A DNA stretch of 64,000 bases from Bacillota bacterium (GCA_023415575.1 JAEZKF010000044.1:1-64000), one strand, 5' to 3'. Counted from the first letter of the stretch, positions 33,615 through 43,502 are shown. The notes: a model not told the origin generated them from the letters alone. A program made the numbers and translations.

Positions 33615-34511
33615 GTGATACGAAGCATGACAGGCTACGGCCGTGCACAGCAGATTATCGACGGCAGAGACATCTTGGTTGAAATCAAGGCGGTTAACCA
33701 CCGCTTTTTCGAATTCTCGGTGCGTGCGCCGCGCGCTTACGGATATTTGGAAGAAAAGCTTAAGAGCTTTATTCAGGGCAGTGTATCCCGCGGCAAGGTG
33801 GAGGTTAACGTCACCATCACCACCCTTGAGGGCAGCGATGCCAAGGTGGTTATCAACCACGAGCTCGCGGCCTCCTATGTCAAGGAACTGCGCGCACTCG
33901 CGGCAAGCCTTGAACAACGGGAAGGCCTGTCTGTAGTGGACGACCTGTCGCTTTCGGCACTCAGCCGCTTTTCTGATATCTTCACCGTAAGCAAGGAACT
34001 ACCCGAGGAAGAGACCATCTGGCAGAGTGTTAAGACAGTTGCGCAGAGCGCACTTGATTCTTTTGTCGCAATGCGGGAAACCGAGGGCATGCGCTTAAAA
34101 GAGGACATCCTATCCCGCCTTGCCTTTATCAGCGACGCGGTAAAAAAGGTGGAGGCACGCTCCCCCCAGACAGTCGCGGAATACCGCGAGCGCCTGTATC
34201 AAAAGATGTGCGAAATCCTGCAGGATAAAAACATCGATGAATCCCGCCTGCTTACCGAGGCCGCCATCTATGCCGACCGCGTGTGTGTGGACGAAGAAAC
34301 CGTTCGTCTGCACAGCCACCTTGCCCAGTTTGCCCAGCTGCTTGATGCGGGCGGCCAAACCGGAAGAAAGCTTGATTTTCTGGTGCAGGAGATGAACCGC
34401 GAGGCCAACACCATCGGCTCCAAAGCGCAGGACGTAGAGATTGCCCGCGTGGTCGTGGACATCAAGGCTGAGATTGAAAAGATTCGCGAACAGATTCAAA
34501 ATATAGAGTAG
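33615..34511 (+). CDS. yloC: YicC/YloC family endoribonuclease
   Basis: A 298-residue protein of the YicC family, members of which cut RNA. It begins with the family signature IRSMTGYGRAQ, continues with VEIKAVNHRFFEFSVRAPR, and ends with the DUF1732 part TGRKLDFLVQEMNREANTIGSK. GTG at 33615 is the start. As in B. subtilis it is first in the series remA, gmk, rpoZ, priA. Confidence 0.92.
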   Translation: MIRSMTGYGRAQQIIDGRDILVEIKAVNHRFFEFSVRAPRAYGYLEEKLKSFIQGSVSRGKVEVNVTITTLEGSDAKVVINHELAASYVKELRALAASLEQREGLSVVDDLSLSALSRFSDIFTVSKELPEEETIWQSVKTVAQSALDSFVAMRETEGMRLKEDILSRLAFISDAVKKVEARSPQTVAEYRERLYQKMCEILQDKNIDESRLLTEAAIYADRVCVDEETVRLHSHLAQFAQLLDAGGQTGRKLDFLVQEMNREANTIGSKAQDVEIARVVVDIKAEIEKIREQIQNIE

Positions 34512-34555
34512 CCCGCCCCTTGGGGCCTTTCATCCTGAAGAGGAGAATTAAGTGC

Positions 34556-34825
34556 ATGAAGCTGATAAATATTGGTTTTGGCAATATGGTGTCTGCAAGC
34601 AGACTGGTTGCCATCGTCAGTCCGGAATCCGCCCCCATAAAGCGCATCATACAGGATGCGCGTGACCGCGGTTCGCTAATAGACGCAACCTACGGCAGAA
34701 GAACACGTGCGGTAATCATCACCGACAGCGACCATGTCATCCTTTCTGCCATACAGCCCGAGACGGTTGCTAACCGACTCAACTACCGTGACGATCAAGA
34801 TGAGGAGCTGGATGAGGATGAGTAG
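34556..34825 (+). CDS. remA: RemA/DUF370 family regulator
   Basis: An 89-residue DNA-binding protein. MKLINIGFGNMVSASRLVAI and DATYGRRTRAVIITDSDHV are typical. In B. subtilis RemA activates matrix and osmoprotection genes by wrapping DNA. GAGGAG before the ATG fits this start. It sits between yloC and gmk in the conserved order. Confidence 0.93.
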   Translation: MKLINIGFGNMVSASRLVAIVSPESAPIKRIIQDARDRGSLIDATYGRRTRAVIITDSDHVILSAIQPETVANRLNYRDDQDEELDEDE

Positions 34826-35429
34826 CCGTGGAGTATTAATCGTAGTATCTGGCCCTTCGGGAAGCGGCAAAGGTACACTTTTGCGCGAACTGCAAAGGGA
34901 AAATGACCGTATCCGCTATTCGGTTTCCGCCACGACACGCCCCCCGCGCGAGGGCGAAGTAGACGGCGTGAACTACTTCTTTGTGACCAAGCAGGAGTTT
35001 CAGCAGAAGATAGACAAGGGCGAGATGCTGGAGTTTACCTCCTACTGCGGCAACTACTATGGAACCCCCCGCGATTATGTTTACAAAAACCTTGACGAGG
35101 GTTACGACGTCATCTTAGAGATTGACGTAGTCGGCGCGCTCAAGCTCATGGAGCACGGCGAGCAGGCGGTGTATATCTTCATCATGCCTCCGTCCATGCA
35201 GGAGCTCAAAAAACGCCTGGTCGGCAGGAACACCGAGCCGGAGGATGTAATCAACCGCCGTCTGGAAACTGCCCTGCAGGAGATTCAGTCGGCGGATAAA
35301 TACGACTACATAGTGGTAAATGACGTGATAGACACTGCAATTGAGAAGCTAAAGGCGATTATTTTGTGTCATAAGTGCAAGACTGTAAATATGAAGTATA
35401 AGATTAAAGAGGTGCTAACCGATGCTTAG
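34818..35429 (+). CDS. gmk: Guanylate kinase
   Basis: A 203-residue kinase making GDP from GMP. The P-loop is VVSGPSGSGKGTLLREL, followed by the GMP-binding SATTRPPREGEVDGVNY and EFTSYCGNYYGTP. The start overlaps the end of remA by 8 bases; an ATG two codons earlier (34812) is equally close to the ribosome site GAGGAG. Confidence 0.95.
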   Translation: MSSRGVLIVVSGPSGSGKGTLLRELQRENDRIRYSVSATTRPPREGEVDGVNYFFVTKQEFQQKIDKGEMLEFTSYCGNYYGTPRDYVYKNLDEGYDVILEIDVVGALKLMEHGEQAVYIFIMPPSMQELKKRLVGRNTEPEDVINRRLETALQEIQSADKYDYIVVNDVIDTAIEKLKAIILCHKCKTVNMKYKIKEVLTDA

Positions 35430-35697
35430 ACCGGCCATAGCCGAGATACTAAAGGACGACGCAAGCTACTTTTCCCTTGTTATTGGCGTTGCAAAACGCG
35501 CAAGAGAGATCACCGACGAGGTTGAGTCGATTAAGAAGGACCTGATTGAACGCAACAACGGAAAGCTTCCCGCCGACCTTGGCAGCAACAAGTATTACCT
35601 GCAGGCAAAGCCTGTAAAGCTTGCGGTGGAGGAGCTAAGGGACGGAAAGTACCGCCTGATTGAAGATCCCCATATCGGCGAGCAGATAGAAACTTAA
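35422..35697 (+). CDS. rpoZ: RNA polymerase omega subunit
   Basis: A 91-residue small subunit that helps assembly of RNA polymerase. It begins MLRPAIAEILKDDASYFSLV and contains VAKRAREITDEV; KPVKLAVEELRDGKY is typical near the end. It overlaps gmk by 8 bases. Its usual next gene in this gene order, coaBC, is absent. Confidence 0.9.
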   Translation: MLRPAIAEILKDDASYFSLVIGVAKRAREITDEVESIKKDLIERNNGKLPADLGSNKYYLQAKPVKLAVEELRDGKYRLIEDPHIGEQIET

Positions 35698-35711
35698 AAA
35701 TCCGCAAGAAA

Positions 35712-35745
35712 ACGCCCAACCCGATGCCGATGCGCGGGTTGGGTG
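35712..35745 (+). other. Hairpin between rpoZ and priA
   Basis: CGCCCAACCCG pairs with CGGGTTGGGTG around a short loop. No T-run follows, so it is a weak terminator or an attenuator rather than a clear stop. Confidence 0.5.
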
Positions 35746-35786
35746 TCTATGATTATAGAGCATTTCGGGGAAGGGAGGAGTGCTTT

Positions 35787-38237
35787 GTGCCCGTACAACT
35801 GGTTGCCCACGTCGCCGTCGACAAGGTGGCGCTGCATTTTGATAAGGACTACAGCTATGCCGTGCCTGACGCCCTGCGCGCATCAATTCAGGTCGGGGCG
35901 CGCGTCCTCGTCCCCTTTGGCGGGGCAAACCGCAAGCGGCAGGGGCTTGTGCTCTCCCTGTGCGAGGAGGAGTCTACCTCCCCCCTTAAGCCGGTTGCAG
36001 AGCTGGTTGACGAAACCCCGCTCATTGACTCCGAGATGCTCGAGCTCATCTCGTTTGTCAAGCGGCAGACCCTGTGCACTTGGTACGAGGCAGCCCGCCT
36101 TGTGCTGCCTGCGGGATTGAATATGGAGATATCCGCCCAGTATAACATATCCCCCGATTATCTTACATCGGACATAGAGCTTATGGATGATGAGGAACGG
36201 CGGATTGTTGCGTTCTTACTCTCCAAGCGCGGCCCCGTCGCCGAGAAGGCCCTTTTGGAAGGGGCGAATATCGCTAAAAAGTCTGCTGCGCTAAAGAACC
36301 TGATAGCCCAAAAGGTCATTATCAAGTCTGACCGCGCAAAGCGCAAGACCAAGGACGAGCGCATTGTGATGGCCCGAATCGCAGAGGACGCGGATATATC
36401 AAACGCAACTCCAAAGCAGCGCGCCGTCATCGAGCTGCTCGAGTCCTGCGGGAGTGCTTCGGTCAAGGAGATTAACTATTACACCGGCGCATCCAAAGCA
36501 ACGCTCGACGCGATGCAAAGGCGCGGTGTACTCGAATATTTTGAACGCGAGGTACTGCGCACCCCTTACGAGGAGGTGCCCAAGGAGCTCTCTGACCCGC
36601 CGGCCTTAACGGACGCGCAGCAAGCGGTGTACGAAGGCATCGCGGGCTTAATGACCACCGGCAAGCCCGAGACCGCCCTGCTGTTCGGGGTTACCGGCAG
36701 CGGGAAAACGCACGTTTTTTTAAAACTTATCTCGGATATCCTGCAAAGCGGCAAACAGGTCATCATGCTCGTGCCCGAGATTTCGCTCACCCCCCAGATG
36801 CTGTCGCGGTTCTATGCGGTGTTTGGTGATAAGGTGGCTGTCCTGCACAGCGCACTCTCTTTGGGCGAACGACTGGATGAATATAAGCGTATAAGGTCGG
36901 GAAAGGTATCTATCGCAGTGGGTACCCGGTCGGCTGTGTTTGCCCCCTTTGAAAACCTCGGCCTAATCATCATGGATGAAGAGCAGGAGCACACCTATAA
37001 ATCCGAGAGCGCGCCGCGCTACCACACAAGGGATGTCGCGCGGTTTCGGTGTAAGCAGAATAACGCCCTGCTTCTGCTTGCCTCCGCAACGCCCGATGTC
37101 GAAAGTTATTATCACGCTCTGGCAGGGCACTATCACCTCTTTCGCCTGCAGGAGCGGTTTGGCAGTGCAGGGTTACCCGAGGTGGTTGTGGTCAACATGA
37201 CCGATGAGGCCATGCGGGGCAACACGGGATCTATCAGCGCCCCGCTTGCACAAGAGATTGCGGCAAACCTCGAAGCCGGGGAGCAGACCATCCTGTTTTT
37301 AAACCGCCGCGGCTTTCACACGCTTGTGGCCTGCGCCGACTGTGGTCAGGTGGTAACCTGCAAGAACTGCTCGATTGCCCTGACCTACCACAAGGCCAAC
37401 GACAAGATGATGTGCCACTACTGCGGGTACCTTCACACACCCGAAACCAAATGCGTACACTGTGGCAGCGAGCATATCAAGTATCTTGGGCTCGGCACCC
37501 AGAAGGTGGAGGATGAGCTTGCTGCGATGTTTCCCAAGGCGCGCATCCTGCGCATGGATGCCGACACCACCATGGCGCGATATTCCTACGATGACTACTT
37601 CGCCCGTTTTGCGCGCGGGGAGTACGACATTCTGGTCGGCACTCAGATGGTTGCAAAGGGGCTTGATTTTGAAAACGTAAGCCTTGTCGGCGTGCTCAGC
37701 GCTGACCGCATGCTCTACACCGCCGATTTTCGCGGCACCGAGCGCGCTTTCTCTCTGCTTACGCAAGTGGTCGGGCGCAGCGGGCGCGGCAGCAAGCACG
37801 GGCGGGCCTATATCCAGACCTACACACCCGAGCACGAGGTTATCGCACTGGCGGCCCAGCAGGACTATCCCGGCTTCTATGAGGGCGAGATTCTTTGCCG
37901 CAAGCACCTGCTTTACCCGCCCTTTTGCAGCTTTTGCATTGCAGGCTTTTCGGGCGAAAGCGAGCCTGCAACCCTGCGCGGAGCACAGGAGTTTCTGCGC
38001 ATCATGCAAAGACTTGTAAAGGAGAATTACTCCGACCTCCCGCTTAAGGTATTAGGACCTGTTCCGTCCGCCATGCTCAAAGTGGCAGGCCGGTATCGCT
38101 ACCGGCTTATCATCAAATGCCGGGCGGATGCTCAAACCCGCCGCATGCTGCACGAGGCCTTGTGTACATATTCATCCCTGCCGCTTTCGCGGTCTGTCAG
38201 CGTGTTTGTAGACCTTGGCTTTGACGGCATTGTTTAG
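35787..38237 (+). CDS. priA: Primosomal replication-restart helicase PriA
   Basis: An 816-residue helicase that reloads the replisome at stalled forks. The order is an N-terminal DNA-binding domain, a winged helix, Walker A GVTGSGKTHVFL, the Walker B region IIMDEEQEHTYKSE (DEEQ rather than DEEH), a zinc domain with eight cysteines from CADCG to CVHCG, and helicase motifs QVVGRSGRG. GTG at 35787, 8 bases after GGAGG, is the start. Confidence 0.93.
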   Translation: MPVQLVAHVAVDKVALHFDKDYSYAVPDALRASIQVGARVLVPFGGANRKRQGLVLSLCEEESTSPLKPVAELVDETPLIDSEMLELISFVKRQTLCTWYEAARLVLPAGLNMEISAQYNISPDYLTSDIELMDDEERRIVAFLLSKRGPVAEKALLEGANIAKKSAALKNLIAQKVIIKSDRAKRKTKDERIVMARIAEDADISNATPKQRAVIELLESCGSASVKEINYYTGASKATLDAMQRRGVLEYFEREVLRTPYEEVPKELSDPPALTDAQQAVYEGIAGLMTTGKPETALLFGVTGSGKTHVFLKLISDILQSGKQVIMLVPEISLTPQMLSRFYAVFGDKVAVLHSALSLGERLDEYKRIRSGKVSIAVGTRSAVFAPFENLGLIIMDEEQEHTYKSESAPRYHTRDVARFRCKQNNALLLLASATPDVESYYHALAGHYHLFRLQERFGSAGLPEVVVVNMTDEAMRGNTGSISAPLAQEIAANLEAGEQTILFLNRRGFHTLVACADCGQVVTCKNCSIALTYHKANDKMMCHYCGYLHTPETKCVHCGSEHIKYLGLGTQKVEDELAAMFPKARILRMDADTTMARYSYDDYFARFARGEYDILVGTQMVAKGLDFENVSLVGVLSADRMLYTADFRGTERAFSLLTQVVGRSGRGSKHGRAYIQTYTPEHEVIALAAQQDYPGFYEGEILCRKHLLYPPFCSFCIAGFSGESEPATLRGAQEFLRIMQRLVKENYSDLPLKVLGPVPSAMLKVAGRYRYRLIIKCRADAQTRRMLHEALCTYSSLPLSRSVSVFVDLGFDGIV

Positions 38238-38318
38238 CGTTTACGGGAATAAGAAGTACATTAACTGCCTTTTCTTATCAAGTTTATCGTGCAAATATAC
38301 AAACACCTATCGATATAC

Positions 38319-38348
38319 TTGTGATATATACTTTATTCGTATTATAAT
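38319..38348 (+). promoter_or_regulatory. Internal promoter before def
   Basis: TTGTGA (38319-38324) is 18 bases from TATAAT (38343-38348). It would give def-fmt-rsmB-rlmN their own transcript. Confidence 0.55.
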
Positions 38349-38430
38349 AGTTACACCAAGCAGGAAAATACAACAGATGCTGGCTTTGCGCTCATCCGAA
38401 AGACCTTCCTGCCTTGAAAGGAGAACACAA

Positions 38431-38928
38431 ATGGCTATTAGAAAGATTGTTTTAAACGGCGATGAAACCCTGCGCAAACGCAGCAGAGAGGTTACCGCCT
38501 TTGATGAAAAGCTTGCAACCTTGCTTGACGATATGAAAGAAACCATGTATAAAAACGACGGCGCTGGCCTTGCCGCCCCTCAGGTCGGTGTGCTTCGGCG
38601 CGTGGTTGTCATCGACGTCGGGGATGAGAAATACTACGAGCTTGTAAACCCCGTCATCACCAAGGCTGATGGAGAACAGGTAGGCCCCGAGGGCTGCCTG
38701 TCCGTCCCGGGCGAGTACGGCATAGTCGCCCGCCCCAACGAAGTGACAGTCGAGGCCTTTGACCGTCACGGCAAGAAGTTTACCCTGAAGGGCACCGGAC
38801 TGCTTGCCCGCGCAATCTGCCATGAGGTTGACCACCTCAACGGTCAGCTCTTTACCGATATTGCTACCCGCATGCTCGACGAAGAGGAGATGGAGGAAAA
38901 AGAGAGCAGGCACGGCAGGAAGAATTGA
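38431..38928 (+). CDS. def: Peptide deformylase
   Basis: A 165-residue metalloenzyme that removes the formyl group from new proteins. All three motifs are present: GAGLAAPQVG, EGCLSVPG (C89 binds metal) and HEVDHLNG (H131, H135, with E132 catalytic). AAAGGAG is 8 bases from the ATG. The neighbour fmt makes the substrate initiator. Confidence 0.96.
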   Translation: MAIRKIVLNGDETLRKRSREVTAFDEKLATLLDDMKETMYKNDGAGLAAPQVGVLRRVVVIDVGDEKYYELVNPVITKADGEQVGPEGCLSVPGEYGIVARPNEVTVEAFDRHGKKFTLKGTGLLARAICHEVDHLNGQLFTDIATRMLDEEEMEEKESRHGRKN

Positions 38929-38966
38929 GTCCGGGCGAATTGATTTATCAACGGGGGAATCTTTAA

Positions 38967-39884
38967 ATGAATGTCATCTTTATGGGAACACCGGAGTTTG
39001 CCGTGCCCTGCCTTGAAACACTGATTGCGGATGGACACACCGTCACCTCGGTCTTTACCCAGCCGGACAAGCCGGTCGGCCGCAAGCAGGTTCTCACTGC
39101 ACCGCCTGTTAAACAGCTTGCTTTGGCCCATGGCATTACAGTGCATCAGCCGAACTCGCTCAAACGCGAGGAGGTCATCTCGCTTATACAGGCGCAGCAG
39201 CCCGATGTCATCGCAGTAACCGCTTACGGAAAGATTCTGCCCAAGGCGGTGCTTGACATTCCTCGCTACGGCTGCATCAACGTCCACGCATCCCTTTTGC
39301 CCGCCTACCGCGGGGCAGCGCCCATCCAGTGGAGCGTCATCAACGGCGAAACCGTGACGGGCGTCACCACGATGTATATGGCCGAGGGCCTTGACACCGG
39401 CGATATGATAATCAAAAAGGAAACCCCTATCGCCCCTGACGAAACGGCGGGCGAACTGCACGACCGGCTTATGATAATCGGCGCGCAGGCACTCAGTGAA
39501 ACCCTGAAGCTTGTCGAGCAGGGTAAAACGCCGCGCACTCCGCAGGACGATGCGCTCAGCTCCTACGCCCCGATGCTTGATAAAACCATTGCCCGCATCG
39601 ATTTTTCAAACCCCGCGACCAAAATTCACAATCTGATTCGCGGGCTGTCGCCGTGGCCGGTTGCCTACACGGTGCTTGACGGCAAGATGCTCAAGGTACA
39701 CAAATCCCGCGTTGTGGGGGCGTCCGGAGAAGTCGGAACCCTTCTGAGCGATGACGCGCTTATCATCGGCTGCGGTCAGGGCGCCATTGAACTGCTCGAG
39801 GTGCAGTACGAGGGTGCGAAGCGCATGAGCGCAGAGCTCTTTCTGCGCGGCCGCCGCTTAAAAAAGGGCGCAAAGTTTGAATGA
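38967..39884 (+). CDS. fmt: Methionyl-tRNA formyltransferase
   Basis: A 305-residue enzyme that formylates initiator Met-tRNA. It begins MNVIFMGTPEFAVPCLETL, and the folate-binding catalytic part has NVHASLLPAYRGAAPIQWS with the usual Asn and His. The C-terminal tRNA-binding domain includes RGLSPWPVAYT. Confidence 0.96.
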   Translation: MNVIFMGTPEFAVPCLETLIADGHTVTSVFTQPDKPVGRKQVLTAPPVKQLALAHGITVHQPNSLKREEVISLIQAQQPDVIAVTAYGKILPKAVLDIPRYGCINVHASLLPAYRGAAPIQWSVINGETVTGVTTMYMAEGLDTGDMIIKKETPIAPDETAGELHDRLMIIGAQALSETLKLVEQGKTPRTPQDDALSSYAPMLDKTIARIDFSNPATKIHNLIRGLSPWPVAYTVLDGKMLKVHKSRVVGASGEVGTLLSDDALIIGCGQGAIELLEVQYEGAKRMSAELFLRGRRLKKGAKFE

Positions 39885-39897
39885 ACGGAGGATGCGT

Positions 39898-41244
39898 TTG
39901 GCATCGGCAAGACAAACGGCGCTGACTGCGCTCCTGCGCGTGGAAACGGATAAGGCATATTCGGGGCTGGTGATGAAGGATTTGCTCGAGCAATCCTCCC
40001 TCCCGCCGCGCGATGCCGCATTTGCCACCGCACTCTTTTACGGTGTAATTGAACGAGCACTCACGCTCGATGAAATGATAAAGCAGCACAGCAAAACCCC
40101 GTTGAGCAAGCTGGATGCCGCGGTTAAGGTCATCCTGCGCATGGGGGTTTATCAGCTTGTGTATATGGACTCGGTGCCCGACAGCGCCGCAGTCAACGAA
40201 AGCGTGATGCTGTGCAAGAAGAATAAAAAAGCGAGCGCCGCAGGCTTTGTCAATGCAGTCCTGCGCGCTGTCATCCGCACGGGAAAAACACTGAACCTTT
40301 CCGGCGACCTGGAGGACCCAGCCCGAATGAGCGTGGAGTTTTCCTGCCCCGTGCCGCTTGTTAATATGCTGGTCGGCCGCTTTGGCCCCGCCAGAACCCG
40401 CAGCATCCTTGAAAAATCAGTGGGCCCCGCCCCTATGTATGCGCGGGTAAATACCATTAAAACAACCACCGAAGCCCTTGTAACCCGCCTTGAGCAGGAA
40501 GGGGTTACCGCAAAGGTGCACGAAGTCATACCCGACAGTCTTTCGTTATATCATACGGGCGACATCTCCCGCTTGGGGTCGTTTTCTGAGGGACTATTTC
40601 ACATACAGGATGCCTCGTCACAGCTATGCGCCGCGGCGGTCGATGCCAAACCCGGCATGATGGTGCTTGATTTGTGCGCAGCACCCGGCGGCAAGTCCTT
40701 TACCATGGCCCAAACCATGCAAAACACGGGTAGGCTGTTGTCCTTTGATTTGTATGACTTTAAGGCCGACCTCATAAAAAAAGGCGCCGAACGGCTCGGC
40801 ATCACGGTTCTCACAGCGCAAGTCGGCGATGCGGCCCAATATAACCCGAGCCTTCCGATGGCAGACCGGGTGCTTTGCGACGCGCCCTGCTCGGGCTTTG
40901 GCGTCATCCGGCGCAAGCCGGAGATCAAGTACAAGCCGCTTGACAGCTTCTCTGAACTTGAGCAGACCCAAAAGGCCCTGCTGCAAAACGCGGCCCGCTA
41001 TGTCAAACCGGGCGGCAAGCTTGTCTACTCCACCTGCACGCTGCGCCGCGAAGAAAACGAAGCGATGGCAGAATCGTTTTTACAAAGCAACCCCGACTTT
41101 TCACCATCCCCGCTGACGGGAGTACTGACAAGGTGCCACAGCGAGGCCAACCACATGGCAACCATCCTGCCCGATGATTTTGACTCGGATGGTTTTTTTA
41201 TTGCCGCATTCGTTAGAACGGGAGAAGCCCATCATGACCGGTAA
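39898..41244 (+). CDS. rsmB: 16S rRNA m5C967 methyltransferase
   Basis: A 448-residue S-adenosylmethionine enzyme. An N-terminal NusB-like domain (ASARQTALTALLRVETDKAY) precedes the methyltransferase domain with LDLCAAPGGKSF, DAPCSGFGVIRRKPEI (cysteine 1) and YSTCTLRREENE (cysteine 2). The start is a TTG placed 6 bases after GGAGG; ATG 39892 would overlap that box. Confidence 0.92.
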   Translation: MASARQTALTALLRVETDKAYSGLVMKDLLEQSSLPPRDAAFATALFYGVIERALTLDEMIKQHSKTPLSKLDAAVKVILRMGVYQLVYMDSVPDSAAVNESVMLCKKNKKASAAGFVNAVLRAVIRTGKTLNLSGDLEDPARMSVEFSCPVPLVNMLVGRFGPARTRSILEKSVGPAPMYARVNTIKTTTEALVTRLEQEGVTAKVHEVIPDSLSLYHTGDISRLGSFSEGLFHIQDASSQLCAAAVDAKPGMMVLDLCAAPGGKSFTMAQTMQNTGRLLSFDLYDFKADLIKKGAERLGITVLTAQVGDAAQYNPSLPMADRVLCDAPCSGFGVIRRKPEIKYKPLDSFSELEQTQKALLQNAARYVKPGGKLVYSTCTLRREENEAMAESFLQSNPDFSPSPLTGVLTRCHSEANHMATILPDDFDSDGFFIAAFVRTGEAHHDR

Positions 41245-42280
41245 AACCGATATCAAGTCACTTTCCATAGAGGAGCTGCGCAAACATCTTTCCGACCTCG
41301 GAGAGCCCGCATTTCGGGCAGGACAGGTTTTCTCGTGGCTGCACCAAAAGCGGGCGCAGTCGTTTGACGAGATGACCAACCTCTCCAAGGCCCTGCGTGA
41401 AAAGCTAAACGAGCAGTTCTACATCCCGCATATCGCCATCAAGCAAAAGCTCGTTTCCGAGCTGGACGGCACGGTTAAGTACCTGTACGAGCTCGAGGAT
41501 GGGGAGACGGTGGAAGCGGTGTTTATGCGCTACCACCACGGCAACAGCCTGTGCATCTCCACCCAAGTGGGCTGCCGCATGGGGTGTACCTTTTGCGCAT
41601 CCACTCTGGGCGGATGTGTGCGAAACCTCACCCCCGCCGAGATGCTTTCCGAGATACAAATGGCAGAGCATGACACGCAGGAGAAGGTTTCAAGCCTTGT
41701 ACTCATGGGCATCGGAGAGCCGTTGGACAACTACGATAACGTTGTGCGCTTTTTGCAGCTTCTGTCGGACGCAAACGGCATGAACATGAGCCTAAGGCAT
41801 GTTTCCCTTTCCACCTGCGGCCTGGTGCCCCGCATTTACGACCTCGCGGAATTACGGCTGGGGCTTACACTTTCGGTATCCCTGCACGCCCCAAACGATG
41901 AGATTCGCAGCCGCACGATGCCGGTAAACCGCCGGTATCCCATCGACGAGCTGCTTACCGCCTGCCGCCACTATGCAGAAAAAACCTCCCGCCGCATCTC
42001 CTTTGAGTACGCCCTGATTGACGGGGTAAACGACGGCGAGCTAAACGCCCGCGAGCTTGCAGGCCGCTTAAAGGGTATGCTGTGCCATGTCAACCTCATC
42101 CCCGTAAATCCTGTGACTGAGCGCGGCTACAAGGCGAGCACCCGAAACGCAATCGAGCGGTTTACCGCCGTGCTGGAACGCGCGGGCATCCCTGTTACGG
42201 TACGCAGAAGGCTGGGTGCCGACATCAATGCCGCCTGTGGCCAGCTGCGCAGAGAAAGCCAAAGGGCGTCCGAGTCTTAG
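41234..42280 (+). CDS. rlmN: Dual-specificity RNA methyltransferase RlmN
   Basis: A 348-residue radical SAM enzyme that methylates A2503 of 23S rRNA and A37 of some tRNAs. The iron-sulfur motif is CRMGCTFC (C114, C118, C121). Substrate-side motifs SLHAPNDEIRSRTMPVNRR and the C-terminal AACGQLRRES, whose cysteine takes part in resolving the intermediate, are present. It overlaps rsmB by 11 bases. Confidence 0.95.
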   Translation: MTGKTDIKSLSIEELRKHLSDLGEPAFRAGQVFSWLHQKRAQSFDEMTNLSKALREKLNEQFYIPHIAIKQKLVSELDGTVKYLYELEDGETVEAVFMRYHHGNSLCISTQVGCRMGCTFCASTLGGCVRNLTPAEMLSEIQMAEHDTQEKVSSLVLMGIGEPLDNYDNVVRFLQLLSDANGMNMSLRHVSLSTCGLVPRIYDLAELRLGLTLSVSLHAPNDEIRSRTMPVNRRYPIDELLTACRHYAEKTSRRISFEYALIDGVNDGELNARELAGRLKGMLCHVNLIPVNPVTERGYKASTRNAIERFTAVLERAGIPVTVRRRLGADINAACGQLRRESQRASES

Positions 42281-42364
42281 CTTATAAAACCTTGGTGAGC
42301 TAGTAATGGATGTAACTTTTGTAAAAGCCTGCGATATAAAATGTGCAATTCATGCCAATATTAA

Positions 42365-42560
42365 TTTTTAATTCTTACAATTATATGTTATAATAAATCC
42401 GCGATTGTTTGCCTATGCCTGCAAAACAGCACGGTTTGTAACAACGTTATTGTAGAATTAGGTTAAGATACACGCCTCCCCCGGCGGTTTAGCCGCTTGC
42501 CCCTTAGCGACCTTTTGACGGGTATGTACGCCCGTGCCCAAGTGAACTTTGCTTTTTTGA
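42365..42560 (+). other. Structured non-coding stretch before prpC (candidate RNA or leader)
   Basis: The 440 bases from 42281 to 42720 hold no gene. A possible promoter (TTTTTA 42365-42370, 18 bases, TATAAT 42389-42394) is followed by hairpins CGGC/GCCG (42482-42495) and ACGGG/CCCGT (42518-42535), and by a T-run at 42553-42558. A second structured block lies at about 42625-42710, just before the prpC start. No known riboswitch or small-RNA family was recognised. Confidence 0.35.
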
Positions 42561-42720
42561 CGATATAATTGTGTATTTAAATTCCCTACTAGTCGTATAT
42601 TTTGTTCTTTAACTAAAAACCGATTCCGCAAAGGCGCGGCGCTGTAATGATATACCTGCCGTAAGGTGCAGATAGAAGTACTCATGCGGCTGTGCAAGTA
42701 TCGAGAGAAGGTGCAAGGTC

Positions 42721-43452
42721 TTGCCAAAGATTGTTGGAAAAACAGACATCGGTATGATTAGAAAGCAAAATCAGGACTGCTACCAGTACGGCTTTTTGCC
42801 CGACGGCGCAGTCTGGGCGGTCGTGTGCGACGGCATGGGCGGCGAGAACGGCGGCGAGGTGGCAAGCTCCCTTGCGGTGGACAGCATCGGAGGCAGCATC
42901 ACGCGCACCTATCGCGGCGAGATGTCTGCAAACTCCATTCGCACCATGCTGCTTTCTGCCATCAGCGCGGCGAATATCCGCGTTTACGATAAGGCCAAAA
43001 GTGATTTAACGCTCAGCAAGATGGGCACAACGGTAGTAGCTGCAGTGGTAAAGGGCTCGGTAGCCCACATCGCCTATGCGGGCGACAGCCGCGTGTACCT
43101 GATTTCCGAGGATAAGGTAGAGCAGCTCACCCGCGACCACACCATGGTGCAGGCGCTGGTGGAGCGCGGAGAGATTACCTCTGACCAGGCCAAGAACCAT
43201 CCGCAGAAGCATGTCATCACCCGTGCGCTCGGGGTAGAGCAGGGGATTGATATCGACTATTTTGAGGCAAAAACCGAGCAAGGCGACGTTTTGATGATCT
43301 GCACGGACGGGCTCACAAACTATGTAGAGGCCGGCGAGATTGCACAGCTTGTGCGCGAACATGGGCCGGATGCCTGCCTTGACAAACTGATAGATGCAGC
43401 TAACAACAGAGGCGGAACCGACAACATCACGATTGTAGCAATCTTTGGATAG
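42721..43452 (+). CDS. prpC: PP2C family serine/threonine phosphatase
   Basis: A 243-residue phosphatase that reverses PrkC phosphorylation. Metal-site motifs are VCDGMGGENGGE, AYAGDSRVYL, CTDGLTNYV and GGTDNITIV. TTG at 42721 is the start, since the first residues (PKIVGKTDIGMIRKQNQD) are family-typical and AAGG lies upstream. It is 50 bases before prkC. Confidence 0.93.
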   Translation: MPKIVGKTDIGMIRKQNQDCYQYGFLPDGAVWAVVCDGMGGENGGEVASSLAVDSIGGSITRTYRGEMSANSIRTMLLSAISAANIRVYDKAKSDLTLSKMGTTVVAAVVKGSVAHIAYAGDSRVYLISEDKVEQLTRDHTMVQALVERGEITSDQAKNHPQKHVITRALGVEQGIDIDYFEAKTEQGDVLMICTDGLTNYVEAGEIAQLVREHGPDACLDKLIDAANNRGGTDNITIVAIFG

Positions 43453-43502
43453 TACGATGCACTTTGGTATGTGAGCGAGGATGATCGGGAGTGAATGGAT
43501 AG

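Noticed and set aside
35712..35745. True terminator between rpoZ and priA
   Set aside because: The stem is strong but no T-run follows, so it was listed only as a hairpin.
42640..42720. Cobalamin-riboswitch-like ACCTGCC before prpC
   Set aside because: The other conserved boxes of the cobalamin riboswitch are absent, and the downstream gene is unrelated to B12.
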